Below are positions 26,701 to 34,611 of a stretch of DNA of 64,000 bases, piece by piece; positions within the stretch are counted from its first letter, which is position 1; every line of letters begins with the position of its first letter. Location: NCBI GenBank assembly GCA_001898385.1, contig MKTT01000084.1, positions 59,332 to 123,331 of the forward strand, in the 5' to 3' direction. This DNA is from Planctomycetales bacterium 71-10. GTDB lineage: Bacteria > Planctomycetota > Planctomycetia > Isosphaerales > Isosphaeraceae. A model generated the notes under the pieces. That model searched no databases. It saw only the letters and a program-made list of their open reading frames with translations, and was not told where the DNA came from. A program made the translations under genes and the position numbers.

Positions 26701-26869
26701 CGGCGCGGAGGGCGGGGATCTCGTCCAGGTAGAGTTGGTTGGCGTGGCGGGTCTTGGGGTTCCGGGTCCCCATCGACCAGGACGGCTGCTTCTTCCGGAG
26801 CGCGGCCTCGATCTGCTCCGGCGACGCCCCGGGATCGACCCCCAGCCGTTCGTAGTAGTCCGGGATCAT
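23753..26869 (-). CDS. Large multidomain protein: J-domain-like, zinc ribbon and fibronectin type III-like repeats
   Basis: The 1038-residue protein begins IPDYYERLGVDPGASPEQIE, the classic opening of a J domain, but the HPD tripeptide is missing. A second J-like end (LGDAKSRARYDRTLALE) lies near 225-240. A zinc ribbon with six to eight Cys (CRNCAG, CRHCGASLRWECPVC, CACGF) spans about 313-368, followed by helical coiled-coil-like repeats (about 375-515). From about 520 to 990 there are three to four fibronectin type III-like beta modules (VRLSWRPP, IQLTWQAPP, VRIEWAQP, IQLRWTWP). No signal peptide or membrane segment is seen. It may be a scaffold that links chaperone-like and binding modules, but no function is known. 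The frame continues upstream of 26869 but without J-domain homology. Confidence 0.8.
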   Translation of the reverse strand: MIPDYYERLGVDPGASPEQIEAALRKKQPSWSMGTRNPKTRHANQLYLDEIPALRAALLAGPVSRAAYDAELSAADVARREQALDELHRLVRLRAAKGGLAPADRDLLRHEAGRLGVDDATVERLMQAHPALTGEAAAAFDPDEDGGPPPDVLAPSTRRQLRMALEHLGRRDLYDALGLFRDAPLALIASRADEERGRWMKKAQVTAEKTAWLEVVSLAQTHLGDAKSRARYDRTLALEAEERFEDLAGFALRGLARIDSGTHVALIDEAGSKGIPPDRAHQLIRRAGRKAGAALDGAAPTPAAPAKPPGYKVLRCRNCAGVTELPPTARNAAAARCRHCGASLRWECPVCRRSNLVDAAKCACGFRMSLREALIGRFAAALHAFRTHDLATARRHLEEVQRYAPEHVGARNGMARIAEREREIQELRAAFEQAEAGARLVEAARTLREWKKLVAPGSIEIAAAHDRIAERLRKAEALASKARRLERADPPEARRLYARSLHLAVDLAAAVEGQRRCPPDAPTNLDARIAAGGVRLSWRPPEPDGLDRPTFAILRKPGDLPEHPADGTPIGETASAEFLDESVEPGSTVSYAVISRRGGVDSLAAVAAGPIVYLPDVRDLRAQAREGEIQLTWQAPPGVAEIRVVRNAVDVPRDPRHGDRIAAALDSASDRDVAEGRVYHYGVFAIYRSPEGRRFPSPGATISAAAGSPVAPPGPPRVILDAADRVRIEWAQPERGSIRLRRTSAPLPHAPGSLVSAADIEAASGAWIEPSGPGAADDLDPDGRTRRYYTPLTAINGHLVVGRGAWLAGLADPTDLRAQRLDPLASAPDVARIQLRWTWPAEARTVRVAAHRGTPPTGPDDADALTHDVTRAEYDRAGCWTLNAPTPSSLAGGEGSNHWHVRVYTREDAAEGPHFSPGTDPSAATVAPGPNPEITVAYRWKRPWFPGRPWALVVRTEPPGAEVPPLVVVANPRAVPIGVEDGEILARFPASRDGAALNVPHDPRLAEDGLRAFLDPERDPDSLPPIRIRHPEIGRARV

Positions 26870-27052
26870 GTCTGGATCGATCGCCCCGAGGCCCGCTCGT
26901 CCCCCGATCCATTCTCGGGCCGAGCCCCCCGGACGTCCACCCCCCGGCGCGGGCTTGTGGGATCGCGCCGCGGCCACTACGCTGGCTCGGGCCGGGCCAT
27001 GACCGCCCGGCCGGACGACATGAGGCGACATCGAAAGGGAGCGACGCGGGCC

Positions 27053-27490
27053 ATGACCTCGAAGGTGAAGATCACCACGACCCAGCACGAAGGCCGGACC
27101 CTAGCCTCCAGCGGCTCGCCGTGGGAAGGGACCATCGGATACTCGCGCGCCGTCCGCGTGCGCGACCAGATCCACGTCACCGGGACCGTCGGCGTCGAGG
27201 CCGACGGCAAGTACGCGCCGACGCTCGCCGGCCAGTCCCGGCGGGCGTTCACGATCATCGCCGCGGCGCTGGAGGCCCTGGGGGGCAAGCTCTCGGACGT
27301 GGTGCGGACGCGGATCTACGTCACCGACATCTCCCAGTGGAAGGAAGTCGGCCAGGTCCACGGCGAGCTGTTCGGCGAGATCCGCCCGGCCCTGACGATG
27401 GTCCAGGTCTCCGCCCTGATCGACGCCGAGGCCCTCGTCGAGATCGAGGTCGAGGCCGTCCTCCACGACGAAGACCCGCGGTTGGCCTGA
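27053..27490 (+). CDS. RidA family (YjgF/YER057c/UK114) protein
   Basis: The 145-residue protein has the RidA core: SPWEGTIGYSRAVRVRDQIH, GQSRRAFTIIAAALEALGGKLSDVVRTRIYVTD and the terminal VEIEVEAVL. RidA proteins hydrolyse reactive enamine/imine intermediates such as 2-aminoacrylate to ketoacids; the conserved Arg of VRTRIYV is present. This subgroup, longer than RidA itself, is Rid-like and its exact substrate is uncertain. The ATG at 27053 has GGGAG about 11 bases upstream. It is divergent from the J-like gene and converges on the cytochrome c gene with 25 bases between stops. Confidence 0.9.
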   Translation: MTSKVKITTTQHEGRTLASSGSPWEGTIGYSRAVRVRDQIHVTGTVGVEADGKYAPTLAGQSRRAFTIIAAALEALGGKLSDVVRTRIYVTDISQWKEVGQVHGELFGEIRPALTMVQVSALIDAEALVEIEVEAVLHDEDPRLA

Positions 27491-27515
27491 GCCCGACCAT
27501 GTTGGCCGGGCCGCC

Positions 27516-27998
27516 TCAGCGCGGCTCGGCCTCGCGCAGCACCTCCGGCACCGGCAGCCGAGAGAGGGCGTAGCAGTAGCCGGCGACGGCGCGGATCTGG
27601 GCGTCTTCCAGCAGCGGCCCCCAGGGGGCCATGCGGGTCCCGGGGACGCCGGCGCGGATGACGCGCAGGACGTCCTCGGGCTTGTCGCCGTGCTTCCACT
27701 GGCCGTCGGTCAGGTCGCCGATTTGCTCCCCGCCGAAGCTCGCCGCCATCGGCCCGTTCCCCTTCCCTGAGACTCCGTGGCAGGGGACGCAGCGCGAGAG
27801 GAACAGCCCCCGGCCCTCCATCAAGAACGGGTCGCCGATCACGCCCGGCGGCGGGGGCTCGATCTCCGGCGCGAAGCTGAAGTACCCCACCGCGCCCGAG
27901 ACGAGCAGCATCGCGAGGCCCAGCAAGATCCACGGCAACACGGAGGGAGAGGCCGATGCATCGGCCGACGGGACGGGTTCAATCTCGGGGTTCGACAT
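27516..27998 (-). CDS. Membrane-anchored class I cytochrome c
   Basis: The 160-residue protein has an N-terminal transmembrane anchor (about 19-41), a Pro-rich linker and a cytochrome c domain. The haem motif is C70-V-P-C73-H74 and the axial Met lies in GTRMAPWG near 130. The domain probably faces the periplasm and shuttles electrons between membrane complexes or to a soluble partner. The presence of KGNGPMAASFGG after the haem motif resembles mono-haem cytochrome c subunits of planctomycete alternative complex III or oxidase modules, but no such complex is encoded nearby. Confidence 0.88.
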   Translation of the reverse strand: MSNPEIEPVPSADASASPSVLPWILLGLAMLLVSGAVGYFSFAPEIEPPPPGVIGDPFLMEGRGLFLSRCVPCHGVSGKGNGPMAASFGGEQIGDLTDGQWKHGDKPEDVLRVIRAGVPGTRMAPWGPLLEDAQIRAVAGYCYALSRLPVPEVLREAEPR

Positions 27999-28100
27999 CT
28001 CTGCCAATCGATCGGGCCGGCGGGGCTCGCGCGAACACCTTCGCACGTCAACGAGCGTCCACCTTAATCGTTGACCGCCGGGCCAGGCAAGGGCGGGCGA

Positions 28101-29390
28101 TCACCCGGACGCCTCCGCGCCCTTCTCCATCAGCTCGGGCCTCGGCCGGATCATCATCATCAGGACTGCGGAGAACAGGGCGACGAGGGCGAAGGCCCCG
28201 AAGATCACGGCCAGCGGGGCGTGGCGGTCGCGGAGGAAGCCGAAGCCCCAATCGGCGAAGCCTCCGCAACTGATGCTCGCCAGGTTCATCAGGCCGTAGC
28301 CCGTGGCGCGGCGGTCGGCGGGGACGATCTGCGAGAGGATCGGCATGTTGTTGCAGTCGAAGAAGCCCCAGCCGATCCCATAAAGGACCAGGAACGCGAC
28401 GGCCGGGCCCAGGCTCTCCGAGAACCCCACGCCGAACAGGGCCGGCAGGAACAGGACCATCCCCGTCGCGCTGATGAGGATCCGGCCCCGCACGGTCCGC
28501 TTCATCAGGGCGTCGGCCAGCCAGCCGCCGAGGAGCACGCCCGCCAGCGACGCGAACTGGACGGGGAGCACGGAGTAGACCCCGGCCGAGCCCTGCGGGA
28601 GGTCGAACCGTTCCTTGAGGATGTCGGGCATCCAGTCCTTGACGATCCAGCCGGCCATCGCCGGGAGCGTGAAGCAGGCGACGAGCAGCAGGAAGTCGCG
28701 GTTCCGCAGCAGTTCGCCGAGCGTGGCGAACGCCGAGGCCCCGCGATGCGCCTTCGACGCCGCGTCGGCCTTCGCAGGCGGGTCGCGGAGCACCAGCAGG
28801 AGGGGGAGGGCGTAGAGGACGCCGACCACGCCGCACGCCTTAAACGCGAACCGCCAGCCCAGGTCCGGGGCGTCGGCGACGTGTCCCATGAACCCGCCCA
28901 GGATCAGGCCGGCGTAGATGCCGGTCTGGTGCAGGCCCACGGCCCGCGAGCGGGTCGCCCCACGGTGGTGGTCGGCGATCAGTGCGAGCGCCGCGGGGAT
29001 GTAGAACGCCTCGCTGATCCCCATCAGCGCCCGGGTGCCGACGAGGGTGTGGAAGTCGGTGACGTACCCGGTCGCCCAGGTCACGGCCGACCAGACGAAC
29101 AGGCTGGCGACGATCACCAGCCGCCGGCCGAAGCGGTCGGCGATGTACCCCCCCACCGGGCTGAGCAGGGCGTAGACCCACTTGAACGAGCCGAGCATGA
29201 ACCCCCAGTTCTCGCGGCTGGCGATGTCCGGGACGTCGGCCATCACCGACGTCTTCATCACCGCGAGCATCTGGCGGTCCAGGTAGTTCAGCAGGGCCAC
29301 CGGGACCAGCATCGCCACGATCAGCCAGGCCGTGCGGCCGGGGCGGGGGGAGGGGTCGAGGAAATCGGGATCGATCGTCTCGGCGGGCAT
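28101..29390 (-). CDS. Major facilitator superfamily transporter, sugar-acid type
   Basis: The 429-residue protein has about twelve predicted transmembrane segments, the first being WLIVAMLVPVALLNYLDRQML with the NYLDRQ signature of the anion:cation symporter (sugar acid) group, and the loop motif DRFGRRLVI between segments 2 and 3. It should take up an organic anion such as a hexuronate by proton symport. No catabolic genes are next to it. The start at 29390 gives the canonical short N-terminus; upstream in-frame codons are antisense noise. Confidence 0.9.
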   Translation of the reverse strand: MPAETIDPDFLDPSPRPGRTAWLIVAMLVPVALLNYLDRQMLAVMKTSVMADVPDIASRENWGFMLGSFKWVYALLSPVGGYIADRFGRRLVIVASLFVWSAVTWATGYVTDFHTLVGTRALMGISEAFYIPAALALIADHHRGATRSRAVGLHQTGIYAGLILGGFMGHVADAPDLGWRFAFKACGVVGVLYALPLLLVLRDPPAKADAASKAHRGASAFATLGELLRNRDFLLLVACFTLPAMAGWIVKDWMPDILKERFDLPQGSAGVYSVLPVQFASLAGVLLGGWLADALMKRTVRGRILISATGMVLFLPALFGVGFSESLGPAVAFLVLYGIGWGFFDCNNMPILSQIVPADRRATGYGLMNLASISCGGFADWGFGFLRDRHAPLAVIFGAFALVALFSAVLMMMIRPRPELMEKGAEASG

Positions 29391-29733
29391 CGCTCGTCTC
29401 GGGAGGGGGAGGGCCGGCGTCGTCGCGGGTCGCATGATCGCACGACGGCTCGAAGGACGCCAGGGCCTCGCCGCAGTCGTGGCCCGGCCTCGATTCGGGA
29501 AGGACCGGCCGCTCGGGGGGCTCCGGGAGGACCTCCCGAGGTCTCGGAGAGGGGTGAACGAGACATGCCCAAGTTGGGTTTGTTCGCGGGAAGTCGAGTT
29601 CCTGTTTTTGCGACACAAGTCCTTTTGCAATGGCATTTTAAAGGCGTACGAAACCTGGCTCCGGTCGTCGTTTTCGAATGCTTCCGTGGGCACTCCTCAC
29701 AACTCCACCTGGACCCCAAGAGGACTTGAGGCG

Positions 29734-29809
29734 GGGTGGTCCGGGCGGTCCGCCCGGACGTCTTCATCCCGAAGGCCGCCGACGTCCGGGCGGACCGCCC
29801 GGACCACCC
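29734..29809. repeat. Nested inverted repeat, copy 1 of a dispersed family
   Basis: Two 29 bp arms (29734-29762 and 29781-29809) are exact reverse complements around an 18-base spacer containing CATCCCGA. Each arm itself contains the palindrome CCGGGCGGTCCGCCCGG. A second copy with nearly the same arms and an 18-base spacer is at 40061-40134. It behaves like a repetitive extragenic palindrome and could form a cruciform in DNA or a strong hairpin in RNA from either strand. Confidence 0.9.
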
Positions 29810-29968
29810 ATTCGTCGGGCCTCCCGCCGATGCCCGGTGGTTTCGCGCAGGCTATTGATCTTCGCCGAACCTTGCGGTAGGCCGGAGGTCGGGCCCCCGT
29901 CCGGCGGCCCATCGATGCGCTGCGAATTGCCAAAGATTCGGCGGGGTCGAGCCCCCTCCATCTCGATA

Positions 29969-30018
29969 CACTCGCCGATCGAGGCGTCCGGATTTCACGA
30001 TTCCGGATTCGGCGAGTG
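29969..30018 (-). terminator. Hairpin after the ABC permease gene
   Basis: An exact 10 bp stem, CACTCGCCGA with TCGGCGAGTG, encloses a second inner stem based on two TCCGGA palindromes, starting four bases after the permease stop on the minus strand. There is no U-tract, so it is only a candidate terminator or mRNA 3'-end stabiliser. Confidence 0.4.
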
Positions 30019-30021
30019 GTT

Positions 30022-31317
30022 TCACCCCCGCCACGCCCACTTCGCCATCTCGGCGAGGGTCGGCGTCTTGCCTTGCATGAGGAGGCCGGTGCGGAAGATC
30101 CGGCCGCCGATCCAGACGCAGGCGAGGGCCGTCAGCGTCGTCAGGACGACGGAGAGGGCGACCTCCCAGGCGGGGGGCGTCGGCTGCATGGCCATGCGCA
30201 TGAGCATCAGGAACGGCGAGGCGGTCGGGAACAGCGACATCCCCACCGACAGCGGGCTCGACGGGTTCTTGAGGACCGACGTCCAGACGAACATCGGCAG
30301 CATCGAGAGGATCATCACCGGCCACATCAACGACTGCGCGTCCTTCAGGTCGTTGCACGCCGCGCCCACGGCCATGTAGAGCGAGCCGAACACCAGGACC
30401 GCCAGGAACAGGAAGAGGATCAGGGCCGCCAGCAGGCCGGGCGAGACGACGTCGGCATAGCCGTGGTAGGCCGCGACGCCGTAGCCCGCGCCCAGGTAGA
30501 GGCTCGCCAGGAGCATCGAGACCCCCACGTTCCCCACCAGCTTCCCCATCATCAGCGTGAAGGGCGAGACCGAGCCCAGCAGAACCTCGGAGATCCGGCT
30601 CATCTTCTCCTCGATCACGCTGTTGAGGAGCTGCGGCCCGCTGGTCATCACGATCATGAAGATCACGAACATGAGGATCACAGGGACGAACATCGTGCGG
30701 ACCGGATCCACCTTCTTCGCCGAGCCGGCATCGTTGCGCTCGGCGAGTTGGAGGTTCTCCGCCACCACGGGCCGGCTCAGCCCTTCCACCACCCTCTGGT
30801 CGATCCCCGCGTCCTTGTAGCGCCGGGCCCGGACGTCGGAGTCGATGACGGCCGTCAGCCAGCCGCGGAGGAGGTCGTCGTTGGGGTTGTTGGAATGGTA
30901 TTCGACCTTCGGCGCGGCGTCGGGGGTCGCGCCGGGGCGGATCTCGACGTAGGCGTCCAGGCCGCCGGCGCGGACGCGGTCGGAGAGGGCCAGCGATCGC
31001 GCGGCCTCGCCGCCGGCCGGGGCGTCGGGCGTCGGCTCCAGGACGAACCGGGGCCGCTGCGCCTTGGTGGCGTCGACGTTCGCGTTGTAGCCCTCCACGG
31101 CCTTCGCGATCGTCGCCGCGAACTTCCCCGACCCGTCGACCACGACGAAGCGCCTCGGCTTGACGTCGACTCGGCTGGCGGCGAACGCCTGGAGGGCGAT
31201 CGAGCCCCCCATGATGAGCGGGAGGGCCAGCAGGCTGATGAGGAACGACTTCGTGCGGACGGACGACGAGAACTCGGTCGCCGCGACGACGCCGATCTTG
31301 CGCAGGTCAAGCGACAT
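30022..31317 (-). CDS. ABC exporter permease, NatB-like
   Basis: The 431-residue protein has one N-terminal transmembrane segment (about 25-47, FLISLLALPLIMGGSIALQAF), a large extracytoplasmic domain (about 50-215), and five to six C-terminal segments including VILMFVIFMIVMTSGPQLLNSVIEEKMSRI and LLASLYLGAGYG. The segment NSVIEEKMSRISEVLL is characteristic of the NatB/ABC-2 family permeases. It pairs with the ATPase whose gene overlaps it by 11 bases; together they should form a half-transporter dimer. Substrate is unknown: NatAB exports sodium, but related pairs export other substrates. Confidence 0.88.
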   Translation of the reverse strand: MSLDLRKIGVVAATEFSSSVRTKSFLISLLALPLIMGGSIALQAFAASRVDVKPRRFVVVDGSGKFAATIAKAVEGYNANVDATKAQRPRFVLEPTPDAPAGGEAARSLALSDRVRAGGLDAYVEIRPGATPDAAPKVEYHSNNPNDDLLRGWLTAVIDSDVRARRYKDAGIDQRVVEGLSRPVVAENLQLAERNDAGSAKKVDPVRTMFVPVILMFVIFMIVMTSGPQLLNSVIEEKMSRISEVLLGSVSPFTLMMGKLVGNVGVSMLLASLYLGAGYGVAAYHGYADVVSPGLLAALILFLFLAVLVFGSLYMAVGAACNDLKDAQSLMWPVMILSMLPMFVWTSVLKNPSSPLSVGMSLFPTASPFLMLMRMAMQPTPPAWEVALSVVLTTLTALACVWIGGRIFRTGLLMQGKTPTLAEMAKWAWRG

Positions 31318-32233
31318 GGGCGGCCTCCGGGGCGGGCGTCTCGGCGGGCGACGCGATGCGGACGAAGATGTCGTGGAGCGACGGCCTGGCGATCTCGAAG
31401 CGGGTGATGCGGGTGCGATCGACCAGCGCCCGCAGCAGATCTTGCGGGTCGCCGTCGTATCCCAGCTCCTGGTAGTTGCCGCGGTCTCGGAGGTCGCGGA
31501 CGCCGAGGAGCCCGCCGAAGGCGTCCATCCCGGCGTCGGACGCGACCCGGATGGTGTCCGAGCCGTGCTCCGCCTGGATCTCGGCGAGGCTGCCGTCGAG
31601 AACCTTACGGCCCTTGTAGATCATGAAGATGCGGTCGCACATCCGCTCGGCCACCGCCATGTCGTGGGTGGAGAAGACGATCGTGGTCCCGGCCCTGCGG
31701 AGTTCGAGCACGGCGGCCGTGAGGACCTCGGCGTTGACCGGGTCGAGGCCCGAGAACGGCTCGTCCAGGATCAGCAGCTCCGGCCGGTTGAGGACGGCCG
31801 AGACGAACTGGACCTTCTGGGCCATCCCCTTGGAGAGGGCGTCGATCCGCCGGTCGATCCAGTCGGAGAGGCCCATCGAGCCCAGCCAGCGGTCGATGTC
31901 GCGGTCCAGGTCGGGTTGCCGCGCCCCCTTCAGCGCCCCGAAGTAGCGGAGCAGGCGGCGGACGGTCATCCGCTTGTAGAGCCCGCGCTCCTCGGGGAGG
32001 TAGCTGACGCGGTCGTGGGCCGCGCGGGTGTCGCGGTCGCCGAGGACTTCGATCTCCCCCTCGTCGGGGAGCAGGATCCGCATGATCATGCGGAGGGTGG
32101 TCGTCTTGCCCGAGCCGTTCGGGCCGATGAAGCCGTAGAGCGAGCCCTTCGGGACGGTCAGGTCCAGGCGCTGCACGGCCTGGACCTCGCCGAACCGCTT
32201 GACGGCCCCTCGTATCGCAATGGCCGCGGTCAT
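31307..32233 (-). CDS. ABC transporter ATP-binding protein, NatA-like
   Basis: The 308-residue protein has Walker A GPNGSGKT at 37-44, the signature LSKGMAQKVQ, Walker B LLILDEPFSGLDP and the switch His in FSTHDM. The C-terminal 80 residues after the ATPase core are the usual DUF4162-like extension of this family. It energises export by the adjacent permease. The gene starts upstream of and overlaps the permease gene. It is divergent from transketolase. Confidence 0.93.
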   Translation of the reverse strand: MTAAIAIRGAVKRFGEVQAVQRLDLTVPKGSLYGFIGPNGSGKTTTLRMIMRILLPDEGEIEVLGDRDTRAAHDRVSYLPEERGLYKRMTVRRLLRYFGALKGARQPDLDRDIDRWLGSMGLSDWIDRRIDALSKGMAQKVQFVSAVLNRPELLILDEPFSGLDPVNAEVLTAAVLELRRAGTTIVFSTHDMAVAERMCDRIFMIYKGRKVLDGSLAEIQAEHGSDTIRVASDAGMDAFGGLLGVRDLRDRGNYQELGYDGDPQDLLRALVDRTRITRFEIARPSLHDIFVRIASPAETPAPEAAHVA

Positions 32234-32484
32234 GGGCTGGTTGGATCCCTGACTTGAGTTAAGGGGGGTCGTCGGGTCCCGACGCCGGGCCGATCATGTG
32301 TGCGTTCGTCCGTCATCCTCGGGTATTGGACGCGAGGAGGCCCACCATCGCCAGTCCCGGTCGCCGCGAAGCTGGATTGTGCGGCCCGCCGTCGGAACTT
32401 AGTCTATGGGGGACCGTGGAAATCGACCCGACCCGCGCCATCCCTGCGCGCCGATCGCAAAGCTTAGCTGGAGTTCCCCGAGGC

Positions 32485-34578
32485 ATGGCTTCCCCCGTCA
32501 ACTTGAAGCAGCCGGTGACCGAAGCGGACAGCCCGATGGACAAGACGTGCATCGACACGATCCGCACCCTCTCCATGGACGCCGTGCAGAAGGCCAACTC
32601 GGGCCACCCCGGCACGCCGATGGCGCTGGCGCCGGTGGCGTACCTGCTCTGGCAGAAGCACCTGCGCTACGACCCGACCGACCCGGTCTGGCCGAACCGC
32701 GACCGCTTCGTGCTGTCGGCCGGGCACGCGTCGATGCTGCTCTACTCGCTGCTGCACCTGGCGGAGGTCCAGGCGGTCGACGAGAAGTACGAGACGACCG
32801 GCCGGCCTTCGGTGACGCTGGACGACGTCAAGAACTTCCGCCAGCTCCACAGCAAGACGCCGGGGCACCCGGAGTATCGCCTGACCTCGGGCGTCGAGAC
32901 CACCACCGGCCCGCTCGGGCAGGGCGTGGCGAACAGCGTCGGCATGGCGATCGCCTCGAAGTGGCTGGCCGCCCGGTACAACAAGCCCGGGTTTGAAGAC
33001 CTGTTCGACTTCAACACCTACGTCATCTGCTCCGACGGCGACATGATGGAGGGGATCTCGCACGAGGCCGCCTCCATCGCCGGCCACCTGAAGCTCTCCA
33101 ACCTCTGCTGGATCTACGACGACAACCGGATCACGATCGAGGGGAACACCAGCCTGACCTACGGCGACGACGTCGCCGAGCGGTTCATGGCCTACGGCTG
33201 GAACGTGGCCCGCGTCGGCGACGCCAACGACCTCGGCCTGCTGGAGCGAGCCTACGAGGCGTTCGCCCACTGTGACGACCGACCGACGCTCATCATCGTC
33301 GACAGCCACATCGCCTGGGGCGCCCCCAACAAGCAGGACACCAGCGGCGCCCACGGCGAGCCCCTGGGCGACGAGGAGATCCGCCTCACCAAGAAGTTCT
33401 ACGGCTGGCCCGAGGACGCCAAGTTCCTCGTCCCCGACGGCGTCTACGACCACTTCCGCAAGGGCGTCGGCGCCCGCGGCAAGGAGGCCCGCGAGGCGTG
33501 GTTCCGGAAGCTCGACGCCTACAGGGCGAAGCACCCCGAGCTGGCCGCCGAATTGGACCAGATGCAGCACCGCCGGCTCCCCGACGGCTGGGACAAGGAC
33601 ATCCCGACGTTCCCCGCCGACGCCAAGGGGGTCGCCTCGCGCGAGTCGTCCGGCAAGGTGCTGAACGCCGTCGCCAAGAACCTGCCGTGGCTCATCGGCG
33701 GCTCGGCCGACCTGGCGCCGTCGACGAAGACGCTCATCAAGGACGCCGACTCGTTCTCCGCCGAGCACTACGACGGCCGGAACTTCCACTTCGGCATCCG
33801 CGAGCACGCCATGGGGGCGATCCTCAACGGCATGTCCACGGTGAAGGTGCGCCCCTACGGTGCCGGCTTCCTCATCTTCAGCGACTACGGCCGGACCCCG
33901 ATCCGCCTCGCGGCGCTGATGGAGCTTCCCGTCATCTACGTCTTCACGCACGACTCGATCGGCGTGGGCGAGGACGGGCCGACGCACCAGCCGATCGAGC
34001 AACTGCCGTCGCTCCGCGCCATCCCCGGCCTGATCGTCGTCCGCCCTTGCGACGCCAACGAGGTCGCCGAGGCGTGGCGGACGATCATCCCGTTCCGCCA
34101 CAAGCCCGTCGCGCTCGTCATGACGCGCCAGGCCCTGCCGACGCTCGACCGCGCCAAGTACGCCCCGGCCTCCGGGCTGGCGAAGGGCGCCTACGTCCTG
34201 GCCGACGCCGAGGGGGGCAAGCCCGACGTGATCCTGATCGGCACCGGCAGCGAGGTCTCGCTCTGCGTCGGGGCCTACGAGAAGCTGAAGGCCGAGGGCG
34301 TCAAGGCCCGCGTCGTCAGCATGCCGAGCTGGGAACTGTTCGACGAGCAGGACCAGGCGTATCAGGATGAAGTCCTGCCGCCGAACGTCCTGGCCCGCGT
34401 CTCCGTCGAGCAGGCGTCGACCTTCGGCTGGGCGAAGTACGTCGGCATGAAGGGCGCGACGATCGGCATGAAGTCGTTCGGCGCCTCCGCCCCGCTCAAG
34501 GACCTCCTCACCGAGTTCGGCTTCACCGTCGACCGCGTGTACGAGGCCGCCAGGCAGCAGATCGCCGCCCGGGGCTGA
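32485..34578 (+). CDS. tkt: Transketolase
   Basis: The 697-residue protein is a complete transketolase with the thiamine-binding segment CSDGDMMEGISHEAASIAGH, NSGHPGTPM near the N-terminus, EDGPTHQPIEQL in the pyrimidine-binding domain and the C-terminal domain. It transfers two-carbon ketol units in the pentose phosphate pathway. The ATG at 32485 gives an 18-residue N-terminal extension before the usual start region; the ATG at 32536 (MDKTCIDTIRTLSMDA) is the alternative start and closer to the usual family start. Not in an operon with its neighbours; a histone-deacetylase-like gene follows 33 bases downstream. Confidence 0.95.
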   Translation: MASPVNLKQPVTEADSPMDKTCIDTIRTLSMDAVQKANSGHPGTPMALAPVAYLLWQKHLRYDPTDPVWPNRDRFVLSAGHASMLLYSLLHLAEVQAVDEKYETTGRPSVTLDDVKNFRQLHSKTPGHPEYRLTSGVETTTGPLGQGVANSVGMAIASKWLAARYNKPGFEDLFDFNTYVICSDGDMMEGISHEAASIAGHLKLSNLCWIYDDNRITIEGNTSLTYGDDVAERFMAYGWNVARVGDANDLGLLERAYEAFAHCDDRPTLIIVDSHIAWGAPNKQDTSGAHGEPLGDEEIRLTKKFYGWPEDAKFLVPDGVYDHFRKGVGARGKEAREAWFRKLDAYRAKHPELAAELDQMQHRRLPDGWDKDIPTFPADAKGVASRESSGKVLNAVAKNLPWLIGGSADLAPSTKTLIKDADSFSAEHYDGRNFHFGIREHAMGAILNGMSTVKVRPYGAGFLIFSDYGRTPIRLAALMELPVIYVFTHDSIGVGEDGPTHQPIEQLPSLRAIPGLIVVRPCDANEVAEAWRTIIPFRHKPVALVMTRQALPTLDRAKYAPASGLAKGAYVLADAEGGKPDVILIGTGSEVSLCVGAYEKLKAEGVKARVVSMPSWELFDEQDQAYQDEVLPPNVLARVSVEQASTFGWAKYVGMKGATIGMKSFGASAPLKDLLTEFGFTVDRVYEAARQQIAARG

Positions 34579-34611
34579 CGGACGCCCCCGGCGGGGGAGG
34601 ATGATCGGGTC

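Larger units (their letters stand above)
29391..30021. other. 631-base intergenic region with a palindromic repeat
   Basis: This stretch upstream of the MFS gene and downstream of the ABC permease holds a locally AT-richer part (about 29560-29720, possible promoter region of the MFS gene, with TTTTAAAGG), the nested palindrome at 29734-29809, and a hairpin near the permease end. No convincing protein-coding frame was seen; short open frames here are not supported by ribosome-binding sites or family signals. Confidence 0.6.

Noticed and set aside
29930..30000. Possible tRNA near the permease end
   Set aside because: A GGTCGAGCCCC-like run recalled a T-arm, but no acceptor stem or anticodon arm could be built.
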